Below, one piece after another: positions 51,334-61,406 of a stretch of DNA of 64,000 nucleotides. The stretch covers positions 1 through 64,000 of the forward strand of contig NZ_JAMTCP010000006.1 of assembly GCF_024171885.1 (NCBI RefSeq), read 5' to 3'. The DNA comes from Streptoalloteichus tenebrarius (GTDB lineage Bacteria > Actinomycetota > Actinomycetes > Mycobacteriales > Pseudonocardiaceae). Position 1 is the stretch's first letter. Every line of letters begins with the position of its first letter. The notes beneath the pieces were generated by a model. That model saw only the letters and a list, made by a program, of their open reading frames with translations, was not told the origin of the DNA and did not search any database. The translations under genes were made by a program, and so were the position numbers.

Positions 51334-54057
51334 TCAGGAGGACTTCGCGGCGGCCTTGCGCCGGGTCGTCGTCTTCTTCTGGGCCGGCCCCTTCGCCCGC
51401 TTCTCGGCCAGCAGCTCCGCAGCCCGGTCGAGGGTCAGCGACTCCACGTCGTCCCCCTTGCGCAGCGACGCGTTGGTCTCGCCGTCGGTCACGTAGGGGC
51501 CGTAGCGCCCCTCCTTGACCACGATCGGCTTGCCCGAGGTCGGGTCGTCGCCGAGCTCCTTCAACGGCGGCGCGGCCGCGGCGGTGCGCCGGCCCCGCTT
51601 CTTCGGCTCGGCGTAGATCTTCAGCGCCTCCTCGATGGTGACGGTGAAGATCTCGTCCTCGCTGGCCAGCGACCGGGAGTCCGACCCCTTCTTCAGGTAC
51701 GGCCCGTACCGGCCGTTCTGCGCGGTGATCTCCTCACCGCTCTCCGGGTCGACCCCGACCACCCTCGGCAGCGACAGCAGCCGGAGCGCGTCCTCCAGGG
51801 TGAGCGTGTCCAGCGACATGGACTTGAACAGGCTGCCGGTGCGCGGCTTCTCCTTCGCGCCCTCCGGCAGCACCTCGGTCACGTACGGGCCGAACCTGCC
51901 CTCCTTGGCGACGATCTCGTGCCCGGTGGCCGGGTCGACCCCCAGCGACCGCCCCTCCTGCGGGGTGGCGAACAGCTTCTCGGCGATCTCCGAGGTCAGC
52001 TCGTCCGGCGGCAGGTCGTCGGGCAGGTTCGCCCGCTGCGACTCCCCGTCCACCTCGCGCTCCAGGTACGGGCCGTACCGCCCCACCCTGACCACGACCG
52101 TGTGCCCGGCGTCGTCGGTGAACAGCGGGATGGAGTTGACCTCCCTGGCGTCGATCTGCTCGACGCTGGAGCCGACGAGCTTCTTCAGCCCGCCCGCACG
52201 GCCCACCGAGCCCTCCGGGCCAACCGCGCCGCCGAAGTAGAACCCGGACAGCCAGGTCGTGCGCTCCTGCCGACCGGCCGCGATGGCGTCCAGCTCGTCC
52301 TCCAGCGCGGCGGTGAAGTCGTAGTCCACCAGCCGGCCGAAGTGCCGCTCCAGCAGCCCGACCACGGCGAAGGCCACCCACGAGGGCACCAGCGCCGAGC
52401 CCTTCTTCCACACGTAGCCGCGGTCCTGGATGGTGCTGATGATCGACGCGTAGGTGGAGGGACGCCCGATGCCCAGCTCCTCCAGCGCCTTGACCAGGCT
52501 CGCCTCCGTGTAGCGCGGCGGCGGGTTCGTGGTGTGCCCGTCCGGGGTCAGCTCGGTGGCGTGCACGCCCTGGTCCCGGCGCAGCCGGGGCAGCCGGGTC
52601 TCGGCGTCGTCCGCCTCGCCACCGGCCTCGGCGTCCACCGCCTCGACGTAGGCCTTGAGGAACCCGGCGAACGTGATCGTCCGGCCGGACGCGGCGAAGG
52701 TGCACTCCTCGCCCGACGCGGCCGTGCCGGTGATCCGCACACTGAGCGTGGTGCCCTTGGCGTCGGCCATCTGCGAGGCGATCGTGCGCTGCCAGATCAG
52801 CTCGTAGAGCTTGAACTCGTCGGCCTCCAGCTCCCTGGCCACCTCGCCGGGGGTGCGGAACACCTCGCCGGCCGGCCGGATCGCCTCGTGCGCCTCCTGC
52901 GCGTTCTTGACCTTGCGCGTGTACTGGCGGGGCTTGTCGGCCACGTGCTGCGCCCCGTACAGCTCACGCGCCTGCGTCCTGGCCGCCGCGATCGCCGTGT
53001 CGGACAGCGTCGTGGAGTCGGTCCGCATGTAGGTGATGTAGCCGTTCTCGTACAGGCGCTGCGCGGTGCGCATCGTCCGCTCCGCCGAGAACCGCAGCTT
53101 GCGGCTGGCCTCCTGCTGGAGCGTGGAGGTCATGAACGGCGCGTACGGCTTCCGCGTGTACGGCTTCTCCTCGACGTTGGTCACGACCAGGTCGGCGTCG
53201 GCGAGGCCCGCGGCCAGCCGGCGCGCGTCGGCCTCGTCCAGCCGCCGGACCTCGTCGGAGCGCAGCCGGCCGTCCGGGCCGAAGTCCCTGCCGGTCGCCA
53301 CCCTGGCGCCGTCCACCGCCACCAGGCGGGCGCCGAACGTGCGGGGCTCGTCCTCGCCGCCGGTCGCGCCGTCGGCCCGGAGCACGGCCGAGATGTCCCA
53401 GTAGGAGGCGGGCACGAAGCGCATGCGCTCCCGCTCGCGCTCCACGACGATCCGCGTCGCCACCGACTGCACCCGGCCGGCCGACAGCTTCGGCATGACC
53501 TTCTTCCACAGGACCGGGCTGACCTCGTAGCCGTAGAGGCGGTCCAGGATGCGGCGGGTCTCCTGCGCGTCGACCAGGTGCTGGTCCAGCTCCCTCGGGT
53601 TGGCCGCGGCCTCCCGGATCGCCGGCTCGGTGATCTCGTAGAAGACCATCCGGCGCACCGGCACCTTCGGCTTGAGCGTCTCCAGCAGGTGCCAGGCGAT
53701 CGCCTCGCCCTCGCGGTCGCCGTCCGTCGCGAGGTAGAGCTCGTCGACCTCCTTCAACGCCTCCTTGAGCTCGCTGACGGTGGCCTTCTTGTCCGGGGTG
53801 ACGACGTACAGCGGCTCGAAGTCGTGGTCGACGTCGACGCCGAGCCGGGCCCAGGGCTGCCCCTTGTACTTGGTGGGCACGTCGGCGGCGCCCCGTGGCA
53901 GGTCGCGGATGTGGCCGCGCGAGGACTCCACGAGGAAGTCCTTGCCCAGGTAGGAGGCGATCTTGCGGGCCTTCGCGGGGGACTCCACGATCACCAACCG
54001 GCGACCGCTGGAGCCTCCGCTCCCGCCGCTTCTCCTCGTCCGTGTCGACCCAGCCAC
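51334..54057 (-). CDS. topA: DNA topoisomerase I
   Basis: Protein of 907 residues. It relaxes negative supercoils. TOPRIM motif TDGDREGE (111-118), IVESPAKARKIASYLG at the start, active-site Y343 in ITYMRTDS, and LSAGRVQSVATRIV. The C-terminus has repeated topoisomerase domains (GRYGPYLKKG, GRFGPYVTEV, EGRYGPYVTD) without zinc cysteines and a lysine/alanine-rich tail, as in mycobacterial enzymes. It starts at GTG 54057. An essential gene. Confidence 0.96.
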   Translation of the reverse strand: MAGSTRTRRSGGSGGSSGRRLVIVESPAKARKIASYLGKDFLVESSRGHIRDLPRGAADVPTKYKGQPWARLGVDVDHDFEPLYVVTPDKKATVSELKEALKEVDELYLATDGDREGEAIAWHLLETLKPKVPVRRMVFYEITEPAIREAAANPRELDQHLVDAQETRRILDRLYGYEVSPVLWKKVMPKLSAGRVQSVATRIVVERERERMRFVPASYWDISAVLRADGATGGEDEPRTFGARLVAVDGARVATGRDFGPDGRLRSDEVRRLDEADARRLAAGLADADLVVTNVEEKPYTRKPYAPFMTSTLQQEASRKLRFSAERTMRTAQRLYENGYITYMRTDSTTLSDTAIAAARTQARELYGAQHVADKPRQYTRKVKNAQEAHEAIRPAGEVFRTPGEVARELEADEFKLYELIWQRTIASQMADAKGTTLSVRITGTAASGEECTFAASGRTITFAGFLKAYVEAVDAEAGGEADDAETRLPRLRRDQGVHATELTPDGHTTNPPPRYTEASLVKALEELGIGRPSTYASIISTIQDRGYVWKKGSALVPSWVAFAVVGLLERHFGRLVDYDFTAALEDELDAIAAGRQERTTWLSGFYFGGAVGPEGSVGRAGGLKKLVGSSVEQIDAREVNSIPLFTDDAGHTVVVRVGRYGPYLEREVDGESQRANLPDDLPPDELTSEIAEKLFATPQEGRSLGVDPATGHEIVAKEGRFGPYVTEVLPEGAKEKPRTGSLFKSMSLDTLTLEDALRLLSLPRVVGVDPESGEEITAQNGRYGPYLKKGSDSRSLASEDEIFTVTIEEALKIYAEPKKRGRRTAAAAPPLKELGDDPTSGKPIVVKEGRYGPYVTDGETNASLRKGDDVESLTLDRAAELLAEKRAKGPAQKKTTTRRKAAAKSS

Positions 54058-54449
54058 GCTGCCCTGCTCTCTGCTCTACCTGTTGTCCCGGCCCGCCAGT
54101 GTGCACCGAGTGCAGCCCCGCTCGCTGCGCCGGGTGACGGAAGAGGCTCGCACAGACACGCGGGGAGAGCAGCCCCTCCCTGCCCCGTCCACCCGTCCGG
54201 GGTGGGCCGCGTCACCTCGTCACGGCCCCGCGCCGCCGGCGGTCGCCGGGACGGGCACCCCTCGACCAACCTGGCGTCCTTCACCAGCTCACAGTGGTTC
54301 TCCCCCACCCGTCTCCCCCGGTCCGGCCGCCCTCCCGGGCGCGCCAGGAACGCGGTCGCGGGCGCCGGCCGGGGCGACGAGGAGCGACCCACCGGAGCGA
54401 GCCCGACAGTAATTCGTCCGTTTGGGTGAAGATCGCCGTGGGGAACGGG
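54058..54449. other. Intergenic region upstream of topA
   Basis: No gene supported; it should contain the topA promoter. Nothing else recognisable. Confidence 0.5.
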
Positions 54450-55031
54450 TCACGTCACCGGCCAGTCCTCCGGGCCGCAGCCCGCCGGCGGGCCACCGAC
54501 CAGCTCCACGAGCCGCCCCAGGCGACGCCGGCCCGACACCCGGAGGCCGGGACCACCCCCTCGGGGACCGACCAGCGTGGCGGGCAGGCCGGCGCGGGCC
54601 AGCGTCGCGGCCAACGACCGGTGGGTGTCGGGCGCGTGCGGGTCCAGCCCCATCAGGTAGCCGCCGGGAACCGCGCGCCCCGCGACCAGCGCCCACAGCC
54701 GGAGCACCGGACCGTCCAGCTCGAAGTCGGGCGGAACAGCCTTGACCGCGCCCCGCAGCCATCCGGCGGCGAGGGGCACGAGATCCGCGCGGACGGCGGT
54801 GCGCACCAGCGGCGAGCCCTCGTCGGAGGTGGCGATCTCCGCCTCCACCCCGCGCTCGGCACACGCCGCCAACAGCGCGTCGGCCCGCCAGCGATCCGGC
54901 ACGACGGCGGACACCCTGGCCGCGGTGCCCCTGCCGAAACTCACCGCCTGCCCCGGTCCACACAACGGACCGGCCAGGTCGGCCACGCGGGGCCCTCGGG
55001 CGTCGGCGGAGAAGAAGGACAACTGCCCCAC
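54450..55031 (-). CDS. Conserved hypothetical protein upstream of topA
   Basis: 193 residues, with good codon bias throughout. It starts VGQLSFFSADARGPRVADLA and ends PAGCGPEDWPVT; no motif that I can name. GTG 55031 is preceded by TACGCT (55044-55039) at seven bases, a leaderless start. No membrane segment. Its place matches a small conserved gene next to topA in related genomes as I recall. Confidence 0.65.
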   Translation of the reverse strand: MGQLSFFSADARGPRVADLAGPLCGPGQAVSFGRGTAARVSAVVPDRWRADALLAACAERGVEAEIATSDEGSPLVRTAVRADLVPLAAGWLRGAVKAVPPDFELDGPVLRLWALVAGRAVPGGYLMGLDPHAPDTHRSLAATLARAGLPATLVGPRGGGPGLRVSGRRRLGRLVELVGGPPAGCGPEDWPVT

Positions 55032-55122
55032 ACCCGGGAGCGTAGAACGTTTGTTCGAAACCGGAAACCTCGGTCCCCGCGACACGCCACCCCCTCCCCG
55101 TCCTCCCCACCTGACCTTGTCC

Positions 55123-55274
55123 GTCTTCCTGTGCTCGTTGTCTCTTCCTGCGCTTGTTGTGTCTTCCTGTGTTCGTTGTGTCTGCCTGTGTTCGTTGTGT
55201 CTTCCTGTGTTCGTTGTGTCTTGCCGCGTTCGTTGCGCCTGAGTGTGTTCGTTGTGCCTGCGTGTGATCGCCGC
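55123..55274. repeat. 19-bp tandem repeat, about eight units
   Basis: Unit GTCTTCCTGTGTTCGTTGT with small changes. The middle four units are nearly identical and the outer ones drift. The 19-bp period rules out a coding repeat. Base composition is far lower in GC than in neighbouring DNA. It lies in the 347-bp gap between the leaderless gene and the lipoprotein gene. Confidence 0.9.
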
Positions 55275-55379
55275 GTCTGCCTTGCTGCTTGCCTGGCGGC
55301 GCTGACGGCACTGTCCTGCCTGTCCGTGCCGACCTGTCCACCCGTCGCCCCCTCGGTCGTCACGGGACCGACCGCGAGG

Positions 55380-56027
55380 TCAGGAGGGCGTGGGCGAGGT
55401 GGGTGAGCCGCCGGCACGGGAGGGGATGGGCGCGCTCGACCGCACCGCGTCGAGCGCCCGGCAGCTCGGGGCGCGCTCACGCGCCCGCTCGAGGTCACGG
55501 CTGACGCGCAACTCGTCGGTCGGGTCGCGGAACTGGTCGAGCTGCTGCCGCAGGTCCCGGCTCACCCCCTGCACGACCTGCTGGAACTGCTGGGGGTTGG
55601 CCGGGTTGGCCTGGTCGATCCGCACCTTGGCCCCGTCGACGCTCTGCTTGACCCCGGCCAGGGCCTCCCCGGTCCGCCGCGCCACCTCTCCTGCCGCCGG
55701 CTCCGGTGGCGACTGCTGCAACTCGCGCAGCGTGCCCATGGCCCGCTCCAGCGCCGTGGACCCCTCCCCCAGCGACTGGCTGTAGGACGCCTTGAGCTGG
55801 GCGGTGTCGGCTCCGGTCGGCTGGGTGCCCAGACTCCTGGTCAGCGCGGTGCGCAGTTCCAGGTCCACACCGCAGAAGCTGTTCACCCACCGCACGCGGG
55901 GGTCGCCGGTGGGCGCCGCGCTCTGCTCGGTCAGGGCGGTCGTCTGCTCACTGGGCCCCTGGTTCGCGGTGCACCCCAGGAACGGGAGTGTCACGAGGGC
56001 CAGGAGCGGGATCAGCTCACGTCGCAC
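55380..56027 (-). CDS. Putative lipoprotein
   Basis: 215 residues. Signal peptide with lipobox (LIPLLALVTLPFLGC), so probably lipidated at that cysteine and held on the outer face of the membrane. The mature part is helical with QLKASYSQSLGEGSTALERA and QFQQVVQGVSRDLRQQLDQF, a likely helical bundle. GTG 56027 has GAAGGGGGAG upstream. Function unknown. Confidence 0.75.
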   Translation of the reverse strand: MRRELIPLLALVTLPFLGCTANQGPSEQTTALTEQSAAPTGDPRVRWVNSFCGVDLELRTALTRSLGTQPTGADTAQLKASYSQSLGEGSTALERAMGTLRELQQSPPEPAAGEVARRTGEALAGVKQSVDGAKVRIDQANPANPQQFQQVVQGVSRDLRQQLDQFRDPTDELRVSRDLERARERAPSCRALDAVRSSAPIPSRAGGSPTSPTPS

Positions 56028-56223
56028 GGGCTCCCCCTTCGCGCCGGCCTGCTCGGCCGCGTGGGCGTGCTGTCGGGTCGGCGTCGCGCGTCGAGGACAG
56101 GCGCCCGGGGCGCGCACGACCGCCGACCACGGCGAACGTACCGCCGGTCCCCGCGTGTCGCCGGTCGACGCCGGCGGTTCACCCGCCCGTGCCGTCCCTC
56201 CTCTCCCTCCCCCCGCACGACGA

Positions 56224-56256
56224 CCGGGGCCGGCCCCGTGTCAGGGCCGACCCCGG
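56224..56256 (-). terminator. hppA terminator hairpin
   Basis: CCGGGGCCGGCCCC (56224-56237) pairs with AGGGCCGACCCCGG (56243-56256) with one mismatch and one wobble. It lies 72 bp beyond the hppA stop in a 300-bp gap with no other gene. Confidence 0.65.
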
Positions 56257-56327
56257 CGGCGGTCGACCAGGCGTCCTGGCGCGTCCTGATCAACCGCGAG
56301 TCGTGCGCGCTCCCGTCGGGCGACGGG

Positions 56328-58616
56328 TCAGACCACCGCGCTGTTGGTCTCGTGCGCGGGCGATGACTCGGCGATCGCGGTGCTCCGCCGCTTCGACACG
56401 GTGATCGCGCCGACGATGACCGCGACGGCCACCAGGGCGATGACGGCCCGCACCGCCGGGGAGGCGTCCGCGCCCACCGAGAAGGTGACGATCGCCGGCG
56501 CGATCAACACCGACACCAGGTTCATCACCTTGATCAGCGGGTTGATCGCCGGGCCGGCCGTGTCCTTGAACGGGTCGCCCACAGTGTCGCCGATGACGGT
56601 GGCGGCGTGCGCCTCGGAGCCCTTGCCGCCGTGGTACCCGTCCTCCACCAGCTTCTTGGCGTTGTCCCACGCGCCGCCGGAGTTCGCCAGGAAGATCGCC
56701 ATGAGGGTGCCGGTCGCGATGGCGCCGGCCAGGTAGCCGGCCAGCGGGCCGACCCCGAGACCGAAGCCCACGGCGATCGGCGCCAGGACCGCCAGCAGCC
56801 CCGGGGTGGCCAGCTCGCGCAACGAGTCCTTGGTGCAGATGTCCACGACCCGCCCGTACTCCGGCCGCGTCGTGCCGTCCATGATCCCCGGGTTGTCCCG
56901 GAACTGGCGTCGCACCTCGAAGACCACCGCGCCGGCGGCACGGGAGACCGCGTTGACCGCGAGCCCGGAGAACAGGAAGACCACCGCGGCGCCGACGGCG
57001 AGGCCGACCAGCGTGCTCGGACTGAACACGGCGTAGTCCTCGAGGTCGAACACGCCGCCGACCTTGCCGAGCGCCTCCTTGATCGCGTTGTTGTACGACC
57101 CGAACAGGGCACTCGCCGCGAGCACCGCCGTGGCGATCGCGATGCCCTTGGTGATCGCCTTGGTCGTGTTGCCCACCGCGTCCAGCTCGGTGAGGATCTG
57201 CGCGCCCTGGCCGTGCACGTCGCCGGACATCTCCGCGATGCCCTGCGCGTTGTCGCTCACCGGGCCGAAGGTGTCCATCGCGACGATCACGCCCACGGTG
57301 GTGAGCAGACCGCAGCCGGCGAGCGCGATGGCGAACAACGCCACCGTCACCGAACCGGAGAGCAGGAAGGCCCCGTAGACCGCGCCGCCGATGACGATCG
57401 CCGTGTACACGGCCGACTCGAAGCCCACCGAGATGCCGGACAGGATCACGGTCGCCGCGCCGGTCAGCGAGGTCTTCCCCACGTCGCGCACCGGGCGGTG
57501 CTCGGTGCCGGTGAAGTAGCCCGTCAGCCAGAGGATCACGCCGGCGAGCACGATGCCGATGATCACGGCGACGGCGGCGATCAACGCCGGGTTGCCCTCG
57601 GTGCGCTCGCCGCCGTTCAGCGCGGAGAAGCTCGCCGGCAGGTAGGCGAACGCGGCGACGGTGCACAGCACCGCCGAGATGACCGCGGAGATGTAGAACG
57701 ACCGGTTGATCGCGGACAGGCCGTTCTCACCGGTCCTGGCGTTGGTGACGTACACGCCGATGACCGCGGTCAGCACCCCGATCGCCGGCACGATGAGCGG
57801 GAACAGCAGACCCTGCACGCCGAACGCCGCGGTGCCGAGGATCAGCGAGGCGACCAGCGTGACCGCATAGGACTCGAACAGGTCCGCCGCCATTCCCGCG
57901 CAGTCGCCCACGTTGTCGCCCACGTTGTCGGCGATCGTGGCCGCGTTGCGCGGGTCGTCCTCGGGGATGTTCTGCTCCACCTTGCCGACCAGGTCCGCGC
58001 CGACGTCGGCCGCCTTGGTGAAGATGCCGCCGCCCACCCGCATGAACATCGCCAGCAGCGCGGCGCCGAACCCGAAGCCCTCCAACACCTTCGGCGCCTG
58101 GCCCGCGTAGACGAGCACGACGACGGCCGCGCCGAGCAGGCCGAGGCCCACGGTGGTCATGCCGACGACGCCGCCGGTCCGGAACGCCACCCGCATCGCG
58201 CGCTCGCGACCGCGCTCCTCCCTGGCCGCCGCCGCGACCCGCACGTTCGCGCGGGTGGACAGCCACATGCCCAGGTACCCGATGGCCGCCGAGAACCCGG
58301 CGCCCACCACGAAGAACAGGGACCGCCCCACCCGCTCGCCGACATCGTCCGCCGGCAGCAGGAACAGCAGCAGGAACACGATGACGACGAACACGCCGAG
58401 CGTTCGGAACTGGCGGTTGAGGTAGGCCGCCGCGCCCTCCTGCACCGCCCTGGCGATGTCCTGCATGGTCGGGGTGCCCTGGCCGGCGGCCAGCACCTCC
58501 CGGAGCAGGACGTACCCGACGGCGAGGGCGGCCAGGGCGACCACGGCGACCACGGCGACTACGCCGCGGTCACCACCGGAGAGCTCGAGGCCCTCCGCGA
58601 GGATCAGCCGGGACAT
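56328..58616 (-). CDS. hppA: Proton-pumping membrane pyrophosphatase (K+-independent type)
   Basis: Protein of 762 residues with about 16 helices. It couples pyrophosphate hydrolysis to proton export. Conserved blocks: DNVGDNVGDCAGMAADLFES (230-249), GGGIFTKAADVGADLVGKVE, and GNTTKA (482-487). The lysine in the last motif marks the potassium-independent class (the K+-dependent class has alanine). ATG 58616 has AGGAGG upstream. With cytosolic ppa at 17 kb, the cell can either waste or conserve pyrophosphate energy. Confidence 0.95.
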   Translation of the reverse strand: MSRLILAEGLELSGGDRGVVAVVAVVALAALAVGYVLLREVLAAGQGTPTMQDIARAVQEGAAAYLNRQFRTLGVFVVIVFLLLFLLPADDVGERVGRSLFFVVGAGFSAAIGYLGMWLSTRANVRVAAAAREERGRERAMRVAFRTGGVVGMTTVGLGLLGAAVVVLVYAGQAPKVLEGFGFGAALLAMFMRVGGGIFTKAADVGADLVGKVEQNIPEDDPRNAATIADNVGDNVGDCAGMAADLFESYAVTLVASLILGTAAFGVQGLLFPLIVPAIGVLTAVIGVYVTNARTGENGLSAINRSFYISAVISAVLCTVAAFAYLPASFSALNGGERTEGNPALIAAVAVIIGIVLAGVILWLTGYFTGTEHRPVRDVGKTSLTGAATVILSGISVGFESAVYTAIVIGGAVYGAFLLSGSVTVALFAIALAGCGLLTTVGVIVAMDTFGPVSDNAQGIAEMSGDVHGQGAQILTELDAVGNTTKAITKGIAIATAVLAASALFGSYNNAIKEALGKVGGVFDLEDYAVFSPSTLVGLAVGAAVVFLFSGLAVNAVSRAAGAVVFEVRRQFRDNPGIMDGTTRPEYGRVVDICTKDSLRELATPGLLAVLAPIAVGFGLGVGPLAGYLAGAIATGTLMAIFLANSGGAWDNAKKLVEDGYHGGKGSEAHAATVIGDTVGDPFKDTAGPAINPLIKVMNLVSVLIAPAIVTFSVGADASPAVRAVIALVAVAVIVGAITVSKRRSTAIAESSPAHETNSAVV

Positions 58617-58993
58617 CCGTCCTCCTGGTGATGACAGCTATGGAGGCGCCAGGAGCCGGCGGTTGCGTCGGCTCCGACGCCGGGGAAGAAGCGCGCCGCC
58701 CGTGTGGGCGGCGTCACGAGCGCGGAGTCTATTCCGCCGCCTAGTGGCTCAGTTCACTGTGTGACCCTCACCGCTCTCGAACGGCCGATTTTCGGGCGTT
58801 TGTATCGATCAAGAACGACAGAAAGAGAGCAGTCAGGCGCTCTCCGCGACGGGTGAGGGTCCACATCGGACCGCGTTGACGACTCTCGGTTTCTCGATCA
58901 CCCATATGGTCGTCTACATTGCGGGGTTTTCCTTCGTCCGGGTTGGTCCAGTCGTCGGTTCCGCTGTCGGTCCGATGTGACACGCTCGACGTC
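58617..58993. other. Divergent intergenic region between hppA and the helicase gene
   Basis: Contains both promoters; TATGGT at 58905-58910 is a candidate -10 for the helicase. No gene or strong repeat seen. Confidence 0.5.
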
Positions 58994-61339
58994 GTGGGTG
59001 GACAGGACCGCGGACACGCGTTGCTGAACCGGGTACTGGCCGGTGTTCCCGCCGGCGAGGACCCCGTGACCCACGTCGCCCACATCCCCGAACGACGGGC
59101 GCGGACGGTCGAGTGGCCGAAGTGGACGCCGACCGAGCTCCGGGACGCCCTCCGGGCGCGGGGTGTCGAGCGCCCGTGGACCCACCAGGTGGCGGCCGCG
59201 GAAGCCGCGCACGGCGGCCGCCACGTGGTGGTGGCGACGGGCACCGCGTCCGGCAAGTCCCTCGCCTACCAGCTCCCCGTCCTCTCGCGGCTGCTCACCG
59301 ACCCCAGGGCCACCGCGCTCTACCTCGCCCCCACCAAGGCGCTCGGCGCCGACCAGCTCCGCTCGGTGTCCGACCTCGACCTCGCGGGCGTCCGCGCCGC
59401 GGCCTACGACGGCGACACCCCCATGGCCGATCGCGACTGGGTCCGCGCCCACGCCCGGTGGGTGTTCACCAACCCCGACATGCTCCACCGGGGCGTGCTG
59501 CCCGCCCACGGCCGCTGGGCGACGTTCTTCCGGCGCCTCGCCTACGTCGTCATCGACGAGTGCCACGCCTACCGCGGCGTGTTCGGCTCCCACGTCGCGC
59601 TGTTGCTCCGCCGGCTCCGGCGCGTCGCCCGCCGCTACGGCGCTGACCCGGTGTTCGTGCTGGCGTCGGCGACCGTGGCCGAACCGGCCCGCTCCGCCTC
59701 CGTCCTGTCCGGAGTGGACTGCGTGGCGGTGACGGAGGACGGCTCACCCCGGGGCGCGCGCACGATCGCCCTGTGGGAACCGCCGCTCCTGGAGGACCTG
59801 GCGGGCGAGAACGGCGCCCCGGTTCGCCGCTCGGCGGGCGCGGAGGCGGCGCGCATCCTGACCGACCTCGTGGTGGAGGGGGCGCGGACACTCACGTTCA
59901 TCCGCTCCCGGCGCGGGGCGGAACTCACCGCGCTCGGCGCCCGTCGACACCTGTCCGAAGTAGACAGTGACCTGGTGGAGCGGGTCGCCGCCTACCGCGG
60001 CGGATACCTGCCCGAGGAACGCCGGGCACTCGAACGGGCGCTGTCGGACGGCCGGCTGCTCGGCGTCGCCACGACCAACGCCCTGGAACTCGGCGTGGAC
60101 ATCGCCGGTCTCGACGCGGTCGTGGTCGCCGGCTACCCGGGCACCCTGGCCTCGTTCTGGCAGCAGGCGGGCCGCGCGGGCAGGGCAGGGGACGGCGCGC
60201 TGGTGGTGTTCGTGGCCAGGGACGACCCGCTCGACACCTACCTCGTGCACCACCCCTCCGCGATCCTGGATCGCCCGGTGGAGGCCACGGTGCTCGACCC
60301 GGGCAACCCGTACGTGCTCACGCCCCAGCTCGCCTGCGCGGCGGCCGAACTCCCCATCACCAGCGAGGAGCTGCCCACCCTGGGCGGCGCCGCCGCCGTC
60401 GAGGCACTCGACGCCCTGACCAGCGACGGCGTGGTCCGCCGCCGCCCGGCGGGCTGGTACTGGGTCGCCCACGACCGTCCGCACTCCGACGTGGACATCC
60501 GGGGCTCCGGCGGGGAACAGGTCGCCGTGGTGGAGGCGGACACCGGACGACTCCTGGGCACCGTCGACCCGGCCTCCGCGTGCGCCAGCGTCCACCCGGG
60601 AGCGCTGTACCTCCACCAGGGATCGTCCTACGTGGTGGACGACCTGGACCTCGACAACGGGTTGGCCCTGGTCCACGCCGAGGATCCGGAGTGGACCACG
60701 GTCCCCCGCGACCTCATCGACATCACCGTCGTGCGCACCCTCCGCGAGGAGCGGCACGCCGGGGTGTCGGTGTGCCTCGGCGAGGTCGACGTGACGACCC
60801 AGGTCACCAGCTACCTCCGCCGACTGCCCTCCGGCCGGGTCCTCGACCAGGTGCCGCTCGACCTCCCGCCCCAGACCCTGCGCACCCGCGCCGTCTGGTA
60901 CACGGTCAGCGCCGACCTGCTGCACGGCAGCGCGCCGGGGGGCGCCGGACTGGTCCCGGCGCGTGTCCCCGGCGCGCTGCACGCCGCCGAGCACGCGGCG
61001 ATCGGCCTGCTACCGCTGTTCGCGACCTGCGACCGGTGGGACATCGGCGGTGTGTCCACAGCCCTGCACGCTGACACCGGGGAGGCGACGGTGTTCGTGC
61101 ACGACGGTCACCCCGGGGGAGCCGGCTTCGCCGACCGCGGCTTCGCCGCGCTGGTCCCCTGGTTGTCCGCGACGCGGGAGGCGATCTCGTCCTGCGAGTG
61201 CCCGGCGGGTTGCCCGTCCTGTGTTCAGTCGCCGAAGTGCGGGAACGGCAACGAACCACTGGACAAGGCGGGCGCGGTGGCCGTCCTGGACGTCGTGCTC
61301 CGGGCCATCCGGGCCGACGCGACGGCGACCAGCGCCTGA
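58994..61339 (+). CDS. DEAD/DEAH helicase with C-terminal zinc domain (MrfA/YprA-like, DUF1998)
   Basis: Protein of 781 residues. Helicase motifs: ATGTASGKSLAYQLP (I), APTKALGADQ (Ia), DECH (II), ASATV (III), TTNALELGVDIAGLDAVV and QQAGRAGRAGDGALVV (V-VI). The C-terminus has the four-cysteine cluster CECPAGCPSCVQSPKCGNGN of DUF1998, as in MrfA, a mitomycin-repair helicase. GTG 58994 is preferred because codons before it lose the G/C-ending bias; TTG 58919 is possible. From memory, its place near TadE-like genes matches mycobacterial Rv3649. Confidence 0.88.
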   Translation: MGGQDRGHALLNRVLAGVPAGEDPVTHVAHIPERRARTVEWPKWTPTELRDALRARGVERPWTHQVAAAEAAHGGRHVVVATGTASGKSLAYQLPVLSRLLTDPRATALYLAPTKALGADQLRSVSDLDLAGVRAAAYDGDTPMADRDWVRAHARWVFTNPDMLHRGVLPAHGRWATFFRRLAYVVIDECHAYRGVFGSHVALLLRRLRRVARRYGADPVFVLASATVAEPARSASVLSGVDCVAVTEDGSPRGARTIALWEPPLLEDLAGENGAPVRRSAGAEAARILTDLVVEGARTLTFIRSRRGAELTALGARRHLSEVDSDLVERVAAYRGGYLPEERRALERALSDGRLLGVATTNALELGVDIAGLDAVVVAGYPGTLASFWQQAGRAGRAGDGALVVFVARDDPLDTYLVHHPSAILDRPVEATVLDPGNPYVLTPQLACAAAELPITSEELPTLGGAAAVEALDALTSDGVVRRRPAGWYWVAHDRPHSDVDIRGSGGEQVAVVEADTGRLLGTVDPASACASVHPGALYLHQGSSYVVDDLDLDNGLALVHAEDPEWTTVPRDLIDITVVRTLREERHAGVSVCLGEVDVTTQVTSYLRRLPSGRVLDQVPLDLPPQTLRTRAVWYTVSADLLHGSAPGGAGLVPARVPGALHAAEHAAIGLLPLFATCDRWDIGGVSTALHADTGEATVFVHDGHPGGAGFADRGFAALVPWLSATREAISSCECPAGCPSCVQSPKCGNGNEPLDKAGAVAVLDVVLRAIRADATATSA

Positions 61340-61406
61340 GGTGTGTCGGGCGGCCCGACGGCTGCGGGGGCCGGCGGCCACCCGACGCACACCTCCAACA
61401 TCGTCA

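Noticed and set aside
55123-55274. CRISPR-like array
   Set aside because: Units are directly adjacent 19-mers with no unique spacers and no cas genes; it is a minisatellite.
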